From NCBI GenBank assembly GCA_963774945.1, contig CAVZHA010000012.1:62001-126000 (forward strand): 64,000 bases of DNA, written 5' to 3'. The notes under the pieces were generated by a model. That model was not told where the DNA came from, did not search any database, and saw only the letters and a program-made list of their open reading frames with translations. Numbering within the stretch: position 1 is the stretch's first letter; every line of letters starts with the position of its first letter. The DNA is from Trebonia sp963774945 (GTDB lineage: Bacteria > Actinomycetota > Actinomycetes > Streptosporangiales > Streptosporangiaceae). Below, in pieces: positions 17,974 through 27,456 of the stretch. A program made the translations under genes and the position numbers.

Positions 17974-18278
17974 CTGTCTCTCCCCGAACGGGCCCTGGGG
18001 CCCACCAGGCCCGAACGGTATTGGCCCTGTGGCCCACCGGCACACATCTAGCGGGCCCGTGGCCCCCAGGGCCATAACGGCGCCGGACCCGGAGGGCCGG
18101 CCGGCGTGGTGATCCCCAAGCGACTGCCACCGGCTCGCCGAGGTCCTCGCAGGCGGACGGCTACACGGACACGGCCCGCCGGGGCACGTTCCGCGTTGGC
18201 ATATGCGCCGCTGATGCGGGTCGCAGTTCCGTGGCTTACGGTGGACGAGCCCGTTGTTTTCGGGCACTGTCGAGGTTG

Positions 18279-18298
18279 TGTAACCGCTGACATTAGGA
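18279..18298 (+). promoter_or_regulatory. LacI-family operator upstream of its own gene
   Basis: TGTAACCGCTGACATTAGGA ends five bases before the GTG start. The same 20 bases occur at 19416-19435 before the first CBM6 enzyme. The TGTAACC/GCTGACA halves around a central CG resemble LacI-family operators. Autoregulation is inferred. Confidence 0.75.
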
Positions 18299-18303
18299 CA
18301 TCC

Positions 18304-19365
18304 GTGACAACTATCTATGATGTCGCCCGCGTGGCCGGCGTCTCGACCGCCACGGTGTCTCGCGTGCTGCGCGGCTCCGACCTCGTGCGCGCCGAGACGC
18401 GCCAGCGAGTGCTCGGCGTCATCGAGGTGCTCGGCTTCATCCCCGATGCCTCGGCGCGCGGCCTGAGCTGGGGGCGGAAGAACATCATCGCCCTGGTGGG
18501 CCTGACCCGCGGTACCGATGAGATCGACGTCGAGCGCAGCAGCCTGATGTTCATCGACTACATCGTGCACGCGGCCGAGCAGGTGCTACGCGGGACCGAG
18601 TACTCCCTGCTGCTGACGTTCGGCACCCGCGGGGAGCAGTTCGACAAGCGCATACGCGCCCTCGCCGCCAAGGCCGACGGGCTGCTCCTCGCCGAGGGGA
18701 TCCTGGATCCGAGAGAGCTGCGGTCCCTGACGGCGCTCGTACCCGTGGTCGTCATCGCCGGAAGCCCCAGCCAGGCGGTGGCCGATACCTACCTCAGCGA
18801 CAACGCCAGCGGCATGACGGCGCTGGCCGCGCACCTGACCGGGCCGCAGCACCGGTACCGCAGGCTCTGCTTCGTCGCCGGCCCCAAGGACGCTCCGGAT
18901 GCCGTGGCCCGGCAGGCGGCGTTCGAGCAGGCCGTCGCGGCCACCCCGGACAGCGTCATCGACCAGGTCCTGCACGGGGACTTCTCGGAGGACAGCGGAG
19001 TCGCGGCCGCCCGGCTGCTGCTCGGCCGCACGGCCCTGCCGCAGGCCGTGGCGTGCGCGAACGACCAGATGGCGATTGGCGCGGTGCGCGAGCTGCAGCG
19101 GGCGGGCGTCCGGGTCCCGGCCGAGGTGGCGGTGACCGGATTCGACGACCTGTACCCAAGCCGGATCATCGACCCGCCGCTGACGACGGTCAGCCAGCCG
19201 ATCCACGAGCTCGGCAGCCGCGCGACGCACCGCCTGATGGCCAGGATCGCCAGCCCGGGCCTAGCCCCGCGGGCTGAGATCCTGCCCACCCGGGTCGTCA
19301 TCCGCACCTCCTGCGGCTGCCCCGCCACCGGAGGACCAGAACGGCCGGGGCGGCACCGACATTGA
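18304..19365 (+). CDS. LacI-family transcriptional regulator
   Basis: This 353-residue regulator starts at GTG 18304 so that the helix-turn-helix is N-terminal: TIYDVARVAGVSTATVSRVL followed by RGSDLVRAETRQRVL and the hinge RGLSWGRKN. The periplasmic-binding-like ligand domain follows (LVGLTRGTDE, LLLAEGILDPRELRS, AVACANDQMAIGAV, VAVTGFDDLYPSRIIDPPLT). It ends SCGCP, a common tail in actinobacterial sugar repressors. It lies directly upstream of two secreted glucanase-like genes that carry the same operator, so it probably represses them until an oligosaccharide inducer, perhaps from fungal glucan, is bound. The inducer is not known. Confidence 0.93.
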   Translation: MTTIYDVARVAGVSTATVSRVLRGSDLVRAETRQRVLGVIEVLGFIPDASARGLSWGRKNIIALVGLTRGTDEIDVERSSLMFIDYIVHAAEQVLRGTEYSLLLTFGTRGEQFDKRIRALAAKADGLLLAEGILDPRELRSLTALVPVVVIAGSPSQAVADTYLSDNASGMTALAAHLTGPQHRYRRLCFVAGPKDAPDAVARQAAFEQAVAATPDSVIDQVLHGDFSEDSGVAAARLLLGRTALPQAVACANDQMAIGAVRELQRAGVRVPAEVAVTGFDDLYPSRIIDPPLTTVSQPIHELGSRATHRLMARIASPGLAPRAEILPTRVVIRTSCGCPATGGPERPGRHRH

Positions 19366-19369
19366 CCTA

Positions 19370-19435
19370 TTGACAGCGGTTACATACCTATCTACCGTCC
19401 GCAGCAGAGGGGGGATGTAACCGCTGACATTAGGA
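19370..19435 (+). promoter_or_regulatory. promoter and two operators of the GH64 gene
   Basis: TTGACA (19370-19375) and TACCGT (19393-19398) are 17 bases apart and fit a vegetative promoter. TGACAGCGGTTACA (19371-19384), the inverse form of the LacI-type operator, overlaps the -35. A second copy, TGTAACCGCTGACATTAGGA, lies at 19416-19435 between promoter and start. This suggests repression by DNA looping or dual blocking. Confidence 0.75.
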
Positions 19436-19439
19436 GACC

Positions 19440-21455
19440 ATGATGAGTCACTTTCCCGTGGTGCGGCTGGCTGCGCTCGTGCGCGGTTGGCCCGTCCGGT
19501 CCCGTTCCCGTTCCGTGTCCGCCTCGCCATGGTGGCAGCGGCGTTGTTCGCCCTGGCGCTGACGGGCGCGAACGCCGCGGGCTCGGCGGCCCGCGCCGCC
19601 ACCGAGGGCCCCTACGGCGGGACGGCGGCGGCGGTGCCGGGCACCGTGTTCGCGGAGAACTACGACACCGGCGGGCAGGGCGTGGCCTACAACGTCACCT
19701 CGGTCAACGGCACCGCCAACGGCTACCGCTCCGACGGGGTCGACCTGGAGGCCACCACCGACACCGGCGGCCCCGCCAACGACCTGGGCTGGACCGCGGC
19801 CGGGCAGTGGTTCAAGTACACCGTCAACGTCACCACCGCCGGCACCTACACGATCGGTCTGCGGCTGGCCGCGCCCAGCGCGGTCACCGACGGCCTGCAC
19901 ATCGACAACAGCGCCGGCGACGAACCTGAGCGGGAACGTGAACGTCCCGGCCACCGGCGGCTGGCAGACCTGGGTCACCGCCATCGCGACCGTCACCCTG
20001 CCCGCGGGCACCCAGACCCTGACCGTGGACCAGGACAGCGGCGGCTGGAACATCAACTTCCTCGCCTTCGGCCTGAACGGCTCGGGCGGCGGGACTCCGC
20101 CGCCGCCTGGCGAAGCTCCGTACGGCGGAACCGCGGCGGCGGTGCCCGGCACCGTCCAGGCGGAGAACTACGACACCGGCGGACAGGGCGTGGCCTACAA
20201 CGTCACCTCCACCAACGGCTCCGCCAACAGCTACCGCTCCGACGGGGTGGACCTGGAGGCCACCACCGATACCGGCGGCGGCTACGACCTGGGCTGGACC
20301 GCGGCCGGGCAGTGGTTCAAGTACACCGTCAACGTCGCGACCGCCGGCACCTACACCGTCGGCCTGCGGCTGGCCGCGCCCACCGCGGTGACCGACGCCC
20401 TGCACATCGCCAACAGCGCCGGCACGAACCTGAGCGGCAACGTCACCGCCCCGGCCACCGGCGGCTACCAGACCTGGACCACCGTCACCGTCACGGTCAC
20501 CCTGCCCGCCGGCACCCAGACCCTGACCGTGGACCAGGACAACGCCGGCTGGAACATCAACTACCTGGCGTTCGCCACCTCCGGCGGCGGCGGAACCGGC
20601 GGCAGCTACGGCGGGTTCCCGGCCGGGTTCTGGGGCAACACCAGCGGCATCCCGAGCTCGTCGAACGCGCATCGAGTTCGACTTCATCAACGCCACCAAC
20701 GGCGCGTACCCCGACAGCGAGGTCTACTGGAACGTCAACGGCGTCGACCGAGTCGATCGCCCAATCGCCGTACTACTCGATGGCCTCGTGTAACTCCTGC
20801 CGGGTCTACTTCTACCTCGGATCGACCACCAGCCAGTACAACGACTTCATCGAGCTGAACTCGAGCGGCACCACGATCAACGCCGACACCTCGCGGGTCG
20901 ACGCGTTCGGCCTGCCGCTGGCGATCCACCTGCACAACTCCGACGGCACCGACACCGTGGTGGGCGAGAACGACTCGGTCTTCGCCGAGAGCAGGACCGC
21001 CCTGTTCACGCAGTTCGAGAACTACGTGCCCGGCGGCGTTCAAGCAACTCGCCACCGTGAACGCGCCCTACAACATCCCGTCGCCCACCGATGTCGCGGC
21101 GTTCCAGCCGGGCGGCGCCGACGCCAGCTACATGACCTCGTACGCGGCCTCGCTGGGAGACACCGAGACCACGCAGCAGGTCTTCGGCTGCCAGGGCGGC
21201 GGAAGCCCGGCCCTCAACGGCAACGCGGCCCTGTGCGCGGGGCTGAACCGCTGCGTGGCGCAGTTCTCGACGACGGTGCAGAACACGCCGTCTGACTACT
21301 ACCAGAACGCCCCGTGCAACTACTACTCCGCGTTCTGGCACTCGGTCGCCGTCAACGGCCTCGCGTACGGCTTCGCCTACGACGACGACAACGGCCAGTC
21401 CTCCGACTTCAACAGCACCGACGCGCAGTACGTGCAGGTAGCCGTCGGCTTCTAA
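19440..21455 (+). CDS. secreted GH64-type beta-1,3-glucanase with two CBM6 modules, frameshifted
   Basis: The ATG follows AGGAGACC. The order is: Arg-rich signal peptide (VAAALFALALTGANAAGSAA), CBM6 (about 19600-20070), Gly/Pro linker, CBM6 (about 20120-20580), then a catalytic region resembling GH64 laminaripentaose-producing glucanases. The last has IEFDFINATNGAYPDSEVYW, CRVYFYLGSTTSQYNDFIEL, VDAFGLPLAIHLHNSDG and a C-terminus with GLAYGFAYDDDNGQSSDF. Comparison with the paralogous CBM6 repeats locates frame breaks near 19500, 19918 (extra G), 20665, 20748 and 21040. All but the first are +1. The intact domains argue for sequence errors. Likely extracellular hydrolysis of beta-1,3-glucan. 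Confidence 0.82.
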
Positions 21456-21510
21456 CCTGCCAGGCTGACCACGGGGACCGAGTCCGTGGTTCGGGTAGAT
21501 GAGTCGCCTT

Positions 21511-21550
21511 GGTCCGTTCGGAATAAGATCTTTTTTCCTCCGAACGGACC
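21511..21550 (+). terminator. terminator between the two CBM6 enzymes
   Basis: GGTCCGTTCGGA (21511-21522) and TCCGAACGGACC (21539-21550) form a perfect 12-pair stem with a T-rich loop, shortly after the GH64 stop. It suggests the second enzyme has its own promoter. Confidence 0.75.
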
Positions 21551-21610
21551 GGGGCGTCTCTTTGACCGCAGATCTTAAGCCCTTGCTACCGGGCGAGCGC
21601 GGGCGCCGGA

Positions 21611-21626
21611 GCTGACATTGGGGCAT
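21611..21626 (+). promoter_or_regulatory. partial LacI-type operator before the second CBM6 enzyme
   Basis: GCTGACATTGGGGCAT keeps the right half of the operator seen at 18279 and 19416 (GCTGACATTAGGA) but lacks the TGTAACC half. It may be a weakened site. Confidence 0.45.
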
Positions 21627-21661
21627 CCGGGTGCGCCGCGCCGAGAGAGTCAAAGGAGACC

Positions 21662-24596
21662 ATGATGAGAAACCTGCCGGTTCTGCGGCTGCCTGCGCTC
21701 GTGCGCGGTTGGCCCGGCCGATCCCGATCCCGGCCGCGTTCCCGTCCTAAGGTCCGCGTGGTCATCGTCGTGGCGGCGTTGTTCGCCCTGGCGCTGACGG
21801 GCGCGAGCGCCGCGGGCTCAGCGGCCCGGGCCGCCACCGAGGGCCCCTACGGCGGGACGGCGGCGGCGGTGCCCGGTGCTGTGTTCGCGGAGAACTACGA
21901 CACCGGCGGGCAGGGGGTGGCCTACAACGTCACCTCGGTCAACGGCACCGCCAACGGCTACCGCTCCGACGGGGTCGACCTTGAGGCCACCACCGACACC
22001 GGCGGCCCCGCCAACAACCTGGGCTGGACCGCGGCCGGGCAGTGGTTCAAGTACACCGTCAACGTCGCCACCGCCGGCACCTACACCATCGGCCTGCGGC
22101 TGGCCGCGCCCACTGCGGTGACCGACGCCCTGCACATCGCCAACAGCGCCGGCACCAACCTGAGCGGCAACGTCGCCGCCCCGGCGACCGGCGGTTACCA
22201 GACCTGGACCACCGTCGTCGCGACCGTCACCCTGACTGCGGGCACCCAGACCCTGACCGTGGACCAGGACAGCGGCGGCTGGAACATCAACTTCCTCGCC
22301 TTCGGCTTGAACAGCTCGGGCGGCGGCGGTGGCGGCGGTAGCGGCGGGGAGGCCCCGTACAGCGGGACCGCGGCGGCCATTCCCGGCAACGTGCTGGCGG
22401 AGAACTACGACACCGGCGGCCAGGGCACGGCCTACAACGTCACCTCGGTCAACGGCAGCGCCAACGGCTACCGCTCCGACGGGGTCGACCTGGAGGCCAC
22501 CACCGACACCGGAGGCGGCGCCAACGACCTGGGCTGGACCGCGGCCGGCGCAGTGGTTCAAGTACACCGTCAACGTCGCCACGGCGGGCACCTACACGGT
22601 CGGCCTGCGCGCTGGCGGCGCCCAGCGCGGTCACCGACGGCCTGCACATCGCCAACAGCGCCGGCACCAACCTCAGCGGCAACGTGAACGTCCCGGCCAC
22701 CGGCGGCTGGCAGACCTGGACGACGGTGAACGCCACCGTCACCCTGCCCGCGGGCACCCAGACCCTGACCGTGGACCAGGACAACGCCGGCTGGAACATC
22801 AACTACCTCGACTTCACCAGCAGCAGCGGCGGCGGCGGGGGCGGGCGGCGCGCCCCCCACCGGCGGCAGCCTCGGCGCGAACGTGATCGTGATCAGCCCG
22901 AGCGAATCGGTGGCCACCATCGCGAGCACCCTCAACGCGATCGGGACCCAGCAGAACCCGAACCAGTTCGGCACCCAGCGCTACGAGATCCTGTTCCAGC
23001 CCGGGAACCTACGGCTCCGCCGCCGACCCGCTGGACTTCCAGATCGGCTACTACGAGAGCGTCGAGGGCCTGGGCCAGAACCCGAGCCAGGTCGTGATCA
23101 ACGGCACGATCGACTCCTGGAACCAGTGCACCAACGGCGTCCAGACGGAGTGCTACGCCACCGACAACTTCTGGCGCTCGGTCTCCAACCTCACGATCAA
23201 CGTCGCGGGCCTGACCGGCTGCTTCGCCGGCGAGGAGGTGTGGGCCGCCTCGCAGGCCTCGCCGATGCGCCGGGTGGACATCAACGGCAACACGACCCTG
23301 ATGGACTACTGCGACGGGTCGCCGGACTGGGCCAGCGGCGGCTTCATCGCCGACTCCGAGCTCAACGGCACGGTGGAGAACGGCTCCCAGCAGCAGTACG
23401 TCACCCGAAACACCGACATCGGCTCGTGGACCAACGGCGTGTGGAACCAGGTGTTCTGCGGCGATCCGGGCGCCCCGGCCCAGAGTTTCGGCTCGACCTC
23501 CCTGCAATCCGGCGGCCCGGAGCCGTACACGACGCTCGGCACCTGCCCGGTGACCCAGGAAGAGCCCTACCTGTACACCGACTCGTCCGGCAACTACAAC
23601 GTGTTCGTTCCCTCGGTGCGGACCAACTCCAGCGGACCGTCCTGGGCCAGCGGCAACACCCCGGGCACCTCGCTCTCGGTCAACAGCAATTTCTACATCG
23701 TGAACTCCTCCAGCACGATCGCCACGATCAACGCGGCCCTCGCCGCGGGTGAGAACCTGCTGTTCACGCCCGGCGTCTACAGCTACGCCTCGACGATCAA
23801 CGTGACCAAGGCGGACACGAAGATCATCGGCCTCGGGTTCGCGACCATCATCCCGACTGCGGGCCAGACCACGATCAGCGTGGCGGACGTCGGCGGGGTC
23901 AACATCTCCGGCCTCATCCTCGACGCCGGGCCGGTGAACTCGCCGACCCTGCTCACCGTCGGAACGCCGGGCTCGACCGTGAGCCACGCGTCCGACCCGG
24001 TGAGCATCGACGACGTCTTCTTCCGGGTCGGCGGGGCCGAGGTCGGATCGGTAACCGACGCCTTCATCGACAACAGCAACAACTCGATCCTCGACGACAT
24101 CTGGTCCTGGCGCGCAGACCACGGCGCCGGCGGCGGTTCCTGGACCTCCGACACCGCCGCGACCGGCCTGACCGTCAACGGCAACAACGTGACCGCCTAC
24201 GGCCTCGCCGTCGAGCACTACCAGCAGTACGAGACAGTCTGGAACGGCCAGGGCGGCACGGTCATCTTCTACCAGAACGAGAACCCCTACGACGTGCCGA
24301 GCCAGTCCGCCTGGATGTCCAGCGCCACCCAGGACGGCTACCCGGCGTTCTACATCCCCAACAGCGTCACCACGTTCCAGGGCTACGGCATGGGGGTCTA
24401 CTCCAACTTCGACGTCGGGCCGGCCATCGAGAGCGCGATGGGCTTCCAAGCGCCGTCCACCCCGGGCGTCGTGTTCCACGACGTCTTCACCAAGTGGCTC
24501 AACAACTTCGGAGGCATCGAATCAGTGATCAACGGAACCGGCGGGCCCACCAGCTCGACCGCTATCGGACCCATCAACGTGGTCACCTACAGCTGA
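21662..24596 (+). CDS. secreted beta-helix glucanase-like protein with two CBM6 modules, frameshifted
   Basis: The ATG follows AGGAGACC, and the signal region and two CBM6 modules (about 21840-22310 and 22350-22820) nearly match the GH64 gene. The large C-terminal part reads GANVIVISPSESVATIASTL, QFGTQRYEILFQPG and PYLYTDSSGNYNVFVPSVRT, then repeating short strands typical of a right-handed parallel beta-helix. It resembles actinobacterial proteins often mislabelled adenylyl cyclase and related to GH55/GH87 glucanases. An alpha-1,3-glucanase role is a guess. Four +1 frame breaks are seen near 22550, 22609, 22850 and 23010; the first two are proved by comparison with the sister CBM6 repeats. 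Confidence 0.75.
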
Positions 24597-24658
24597 CCCC
24601 GACCCGCCCCGCGCTCCGGCCGGCGACGCCGTGACGGAGCCCTGAGAAACCAGCGCTC

Positions 24659-24689
24659 ACCGGTCCGCCCCGCGCACGGGCGGACCGGT
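24659..24689 (+). terminator. terminator after the second CBM6 enzyme
   Basis: ACCGGTCCGCCC and GGGCGGACCGGT form a perfect 12-pair stem with a seven-base loop, 62 bases beyond the stop. Confidence 0.75.
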
Positions 24690-24812
24690 GGACGCTATGG
24701 CGCGCGGTCTGGTGCCGGCTGACCGTCCGGCGCCACGAGGCTCACCGCCGCGCGGACGCGGCAATACGCGGCCTCTCATCGTTCAGGCTCTTCATCCATG
24801 ACCGAGATGGCC

Positions 24813-26321
24813 TTAGCGGGTAATAGTCCCTTGCCTGGTCATGGTGCCAGTCCGCGAGGTATTGCCCGGCCGCATCATGTTGCGCAGCGCGACGGTGGCC
24901 GTCTGCAGCCGGTGCCGCTGGGCGGTGATCCCGGCCGCTTCCCGGGCCAGGGTGGCCCATGGCTCGGCCGCCGGGTGAACCCGGGACTTGAGCTCGGACT
25001 GCCATGCGGACGGCTGCCCGCCGCCGGGCGGCGGCAGGAACTGGACCGGGACCGGCCCGTCGCCCTGCCGGTAGAACTGCAGCGAAGCGGTCTCCAGATC
25101 GTCGTTGACGAGCACTGCGACGCCGCCCTGAACCGGTGCGGGGGTCCCGGTGTCCACCACCCAGCCGCCGGTGTTGGCGACGCTGACCGCGGACGGGAAG
25201 CCGGCGACTGCCCGGCGCTCGGTGAACGGCTTGTGGGTGTGACCGTAGACGAAGGTGAACTCCTCGGGGACGTCGCCCCATTCCTGTCGCAACTGGTTAC
25301 GGACCGGGCCCTCCAGGTATTCCTGCAGCCCGGCCTGGCCGGCCGCGGAGAGCGTGACCGCGGGGTTGCCGCGCTCGCTGCGGGCTACCCGGTTCGCCTC
25401 GCGCTTGAAGATGCCGTTCAGCAGCCGGCTTTCGACCGGGTGCAGCCACGATTTGCCCTTGCCCTTGGCCAGCAGCGCCGAGATCAGGTTGTACACGAAG
25501 GCATCGACGTCCTGCGGGTTGACCAGGTCGGCGTAGATCATCCCCATGTCCGTGCCCACCTGGCCGGACCGGCCGAGGGTGGACCAGAAGAAGTCGATCC
25601 AGGCGAAGTTCTCCTCCTCGAGGCGCTCGATGTCGGTTGGCGGCTCCTGGCCCTGACCGGGGTACAGGATTCCGCGCAGCCGGGACATCAGCGTGTAGAT
25701 CGACTCGGTGAAGTGCCCGTGGCTGATCACGAGCGAACGGCGGCCGTCCGCCGTTCGCAGGGCCAGGTTCGGGTAGGACACCCTGAACTCGATCCTGCTG
25801 CCGCCGCCCGCCTGTACCCGGGTCAGCCCGGTGAGCAGCGCCGAGCTCGCGGCGGGACGCTCGTCGCTCGCGATCAGCTTCGTGGTGTGCCAGGGGGCGG
25901 TGAGCGGGGCCTGGGCCGGCTGGCCGCAGACATAGGTCACGTACTGGCTCTCCCGCGCGATCTCCCACTCATGGTGGTCGTGATTGCCCGGCACGTAGTG
26001 CACCACCGGGTCGAACACCGGCGGCGCCTCAGCGAACGCGAGGTGCGCGAACAGCCGGAACACCATCGCCGAGGCCTCGTCCGGCGACAGGGCGAGGTCG
26101 AGGATGTCACCCGCCAGGATCAGCGTCGGCGGCCGGTCCTGTTCCCTGGTGAGCTGGCGCAACCCGTTGACCAGCCCGGTCAGCACTGGGCTGGCCCGCT
26201 GGGTGTCCGTCGAGAAGCCGGTGTCGGTCACGCTCGCTGGGCGCTCGTTCAGCGAGGTCAAAACGCTGTTCTCGGCCCCGAAGTGCAGGTCAGAAACGAT
26301 TACATAACGGATATCGGTCAT
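24813..26321 (-). CDS. calcineurin-like metallophosphoesterase
   Basis: This 502-residue protein starts at ATG 26321, after a GGGAGGG ribosome site. The five metal-binding blocks are in order: SDLHFG near residue 10, AGDILD near 70, PGNHDHHEWE near 115, SHGHFTES near 205 and YGHTHKPF near 375. The middle part carries a family-specific insertion with WIDFFWSTLGRSG. There is no signal peptide, so it acts in the cytoplasm. The length exceeds that of small phosphodiesterases, and the substrate cannot be inferred. It stands alone between the glucanase terminator and the TetR gene. Confidence 0.88.
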   Translation of the reverse strand: MTDIRYVIVSDLHFGAENSVLTSLNERPASVTDTGFSTDTQRASPVLTGLVNGLRQLTREQDRPPTLILAGDILDLALSPDEASAMVFRLFAHLAFAEAPPVFDPVVHYVPGNHDHHEWEIARESQYVTYVCGQPAQAPLTAPWHTTKLIASDERPAASSALLTGLTRVQAGGGSRIEFRVSYPNLALRTADGRRSLVISHGHFTESIYTLMSRLRGILYPGQGQEPPTDIERLEEENFAWIDFFWSTLGRSGQVGTDMGMIYADLVNPQDVDAFVYNLISALLAKGKGKSWLHPVESRLLNGIFKREANRVARSERGNPAVTLSAAGQAGLQEYLEGPVRNQLRQEWGDVPEEFTFVYGHTHKPFTERRAVAGFPSAVSVANTGGWVVDTGTPAPVQGGVAVLVNDDLETASLQFYRQGDGPVPVQFLPPPGGGQPSAWQSELKSRVHPAAEPWATLAREAAGITAQRHRLQTATVALRNMMRPGNTSRTGTMTRQGTITR

Positions 26322-26499
26322 GACGTCGCCCTCCCGCCGGCTGGCCGGCTGTTTCCGCTCGCCGCGCTCCCCGCCGCGTAGATCCAGCGCCTGAATCTTC
26401 CCATCGAGGGCAATGCGGCGCATCCGCAATGTCGCAAGCTGTAGCCGTAGCGGCACGGCAAGGCGGCCCGGTGGCTGCCGTCCACCTTGGGCTGTCCGG

Positions 26500-27327
26500 T
26501 CAGCTCGGCGCCAGGCGTTCGAAGGTGTCTAGAAGCAGGGTGAGGCAGGACTCGAAGGAGCTCATCCCCGCATGCTCCACCACCGTCGGCCCGAGCGCGG
26601 CCAGGTTCGGATACCGGGCCGCGTCAACGTCGCCGTAGGCGTCCTGCCAGCGCTGCATGTCCGCCTCCCGCTGCTGCTCGGGCCGGGAGAGGAAGTCGGC
26701 GTCGACGGCGGTGAAGGCCAGGATGAAGTCGCCGAAGCTGCGGTAGAGCCGCACCGCGTGCTCCCCCTGGAATCCGGCTGCCCGCAGCTGGCCGAGTACC
26801 AGATCGATAATCCGGGTCTCGTTCTCGCCGCCGGTCACCCGCGACGCGACGGCGATCGCCACCTTGGGATGTGCGAGGTAAGCCTGGTAGGTGCAGTGGG
26901 CCAGGGAGCGCAGGTTCTCCTTCCAGTCCGGGCCGGGCCGGTAGCTGGCCAGCGCCTGGCCGATCAGCCGGTCCGCCACCGCCAGCATCAGCGCGTCCAT
27001 GCTGGCGAAGTAGCGGTAGACGGCGGTCGGGTCGCAGCCGAGCGCGGCGCCGAGGCGGCGGACTGACAGCTCGGCCGCGCCGTGCTCGCTGACCAGGTTC
27101 ATCGCGGTATCGGCGATCAAGTCGGCCGAGAGCAGCGCGCCGGCTCTCGTTCGCGTGTTGCGGGTCCGTTTGGCGATCACCCGGTCCCGGGCGGCCGGTT
27201 CCGCGTGACTTCCGGCAGCGCCGTTCGCGGTCGGGCCGGACGCCTTAGCCGCCGGCAGGTTGTCCGCCACTGTCGCCCTCGCTCTCGTCAAGCGCTCATT
27301 CAACCACGCGTTTCGCTGGCCGGGCAC
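26500..27327 (-). CDS. TetR-family transcriptional regulator
   Basis: This is a 275-residue repressor. A basic, poorly conserved N-terminal extension of about 60 residues precedes the helix-turn-helix region (ADTAMNLVSEHGAAELSVRR and LGAALGCDPTAVYRYFASMD). The start may therefore be further downstream. A TetR C-terminal ligand domain follows. The gene is divergent from the permease gene, with a perfect palindrome (27375-27391) between them, which suggests it represses both itself and the permease/amidohydrolase pair. Confidence 0.88.
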   Translation of the reverse strand: MPGQRNAWLNERLTRARATVADNLPAAKASGPTANGAAGSHAEPAARDRVIAKRTRNTRTRAGALLSADLIADTAMNLVSEHGAAELSVRRLGAALGCDPTAVYRYFASMDALMLAVADRLIGQALASYRPGPDWKENLRSLAHCTYQAYLAHPKVAIAVASRVTGGENETRIIDLVLGQLRAAGFQGEHAVRLYRSFGDFILAFTAVDADFLSRPEQQREADMQRWQDAYGDVDAARYPNLAALGPTVVEHAGMSSFESCLTLLLDTFERLAPS

Positions 27328-27374
27328 GCGTCGGCCAATGGCCTACCGGCGTGCGGCCGGACAAGAAAAAGTTA

Positions 27375-27391
27375 CGTCAACAGTGTTGACG
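27375..27391. promoter_or_regulatory. palindromic TetR operator candidate
   Basis: CGTCAACA-G-TGTTGACG is a perfect 8-bp inverted repeat with a one-base centre, lying between the divergent TetR and permease genes. Size and position fit a TetR-family operator. Confidence 0.75.
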
Positions 27392-27456
27392 GATGACCCT
27401 GAAGGCCGCACGATGTACGAAACTGCTGCGCGGCCCTCTTCGGCGAAGGACATGCG

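Larger units (their letters stand above)
17427..18278. other. non-coding element end and intergenic region
   Basis: About 850 bases contain no credible gene. They hold the clustered GTCCGTGG repeats (17650-17750), the right copy of the tRNA repeat and its terminator (17864-17973), and then an unremarkable GC-rich stretch up to the LacI-gene operator. Confidence 0.6.

Noticed and set aside
21662..24596. Adenylyl cyclase, the label often given to similar proteins
   Set aside because: There is a signal peptide and two CBM6 modules and no cyclase catalytic motif; the repeats fit a beta-helix hydrolase.
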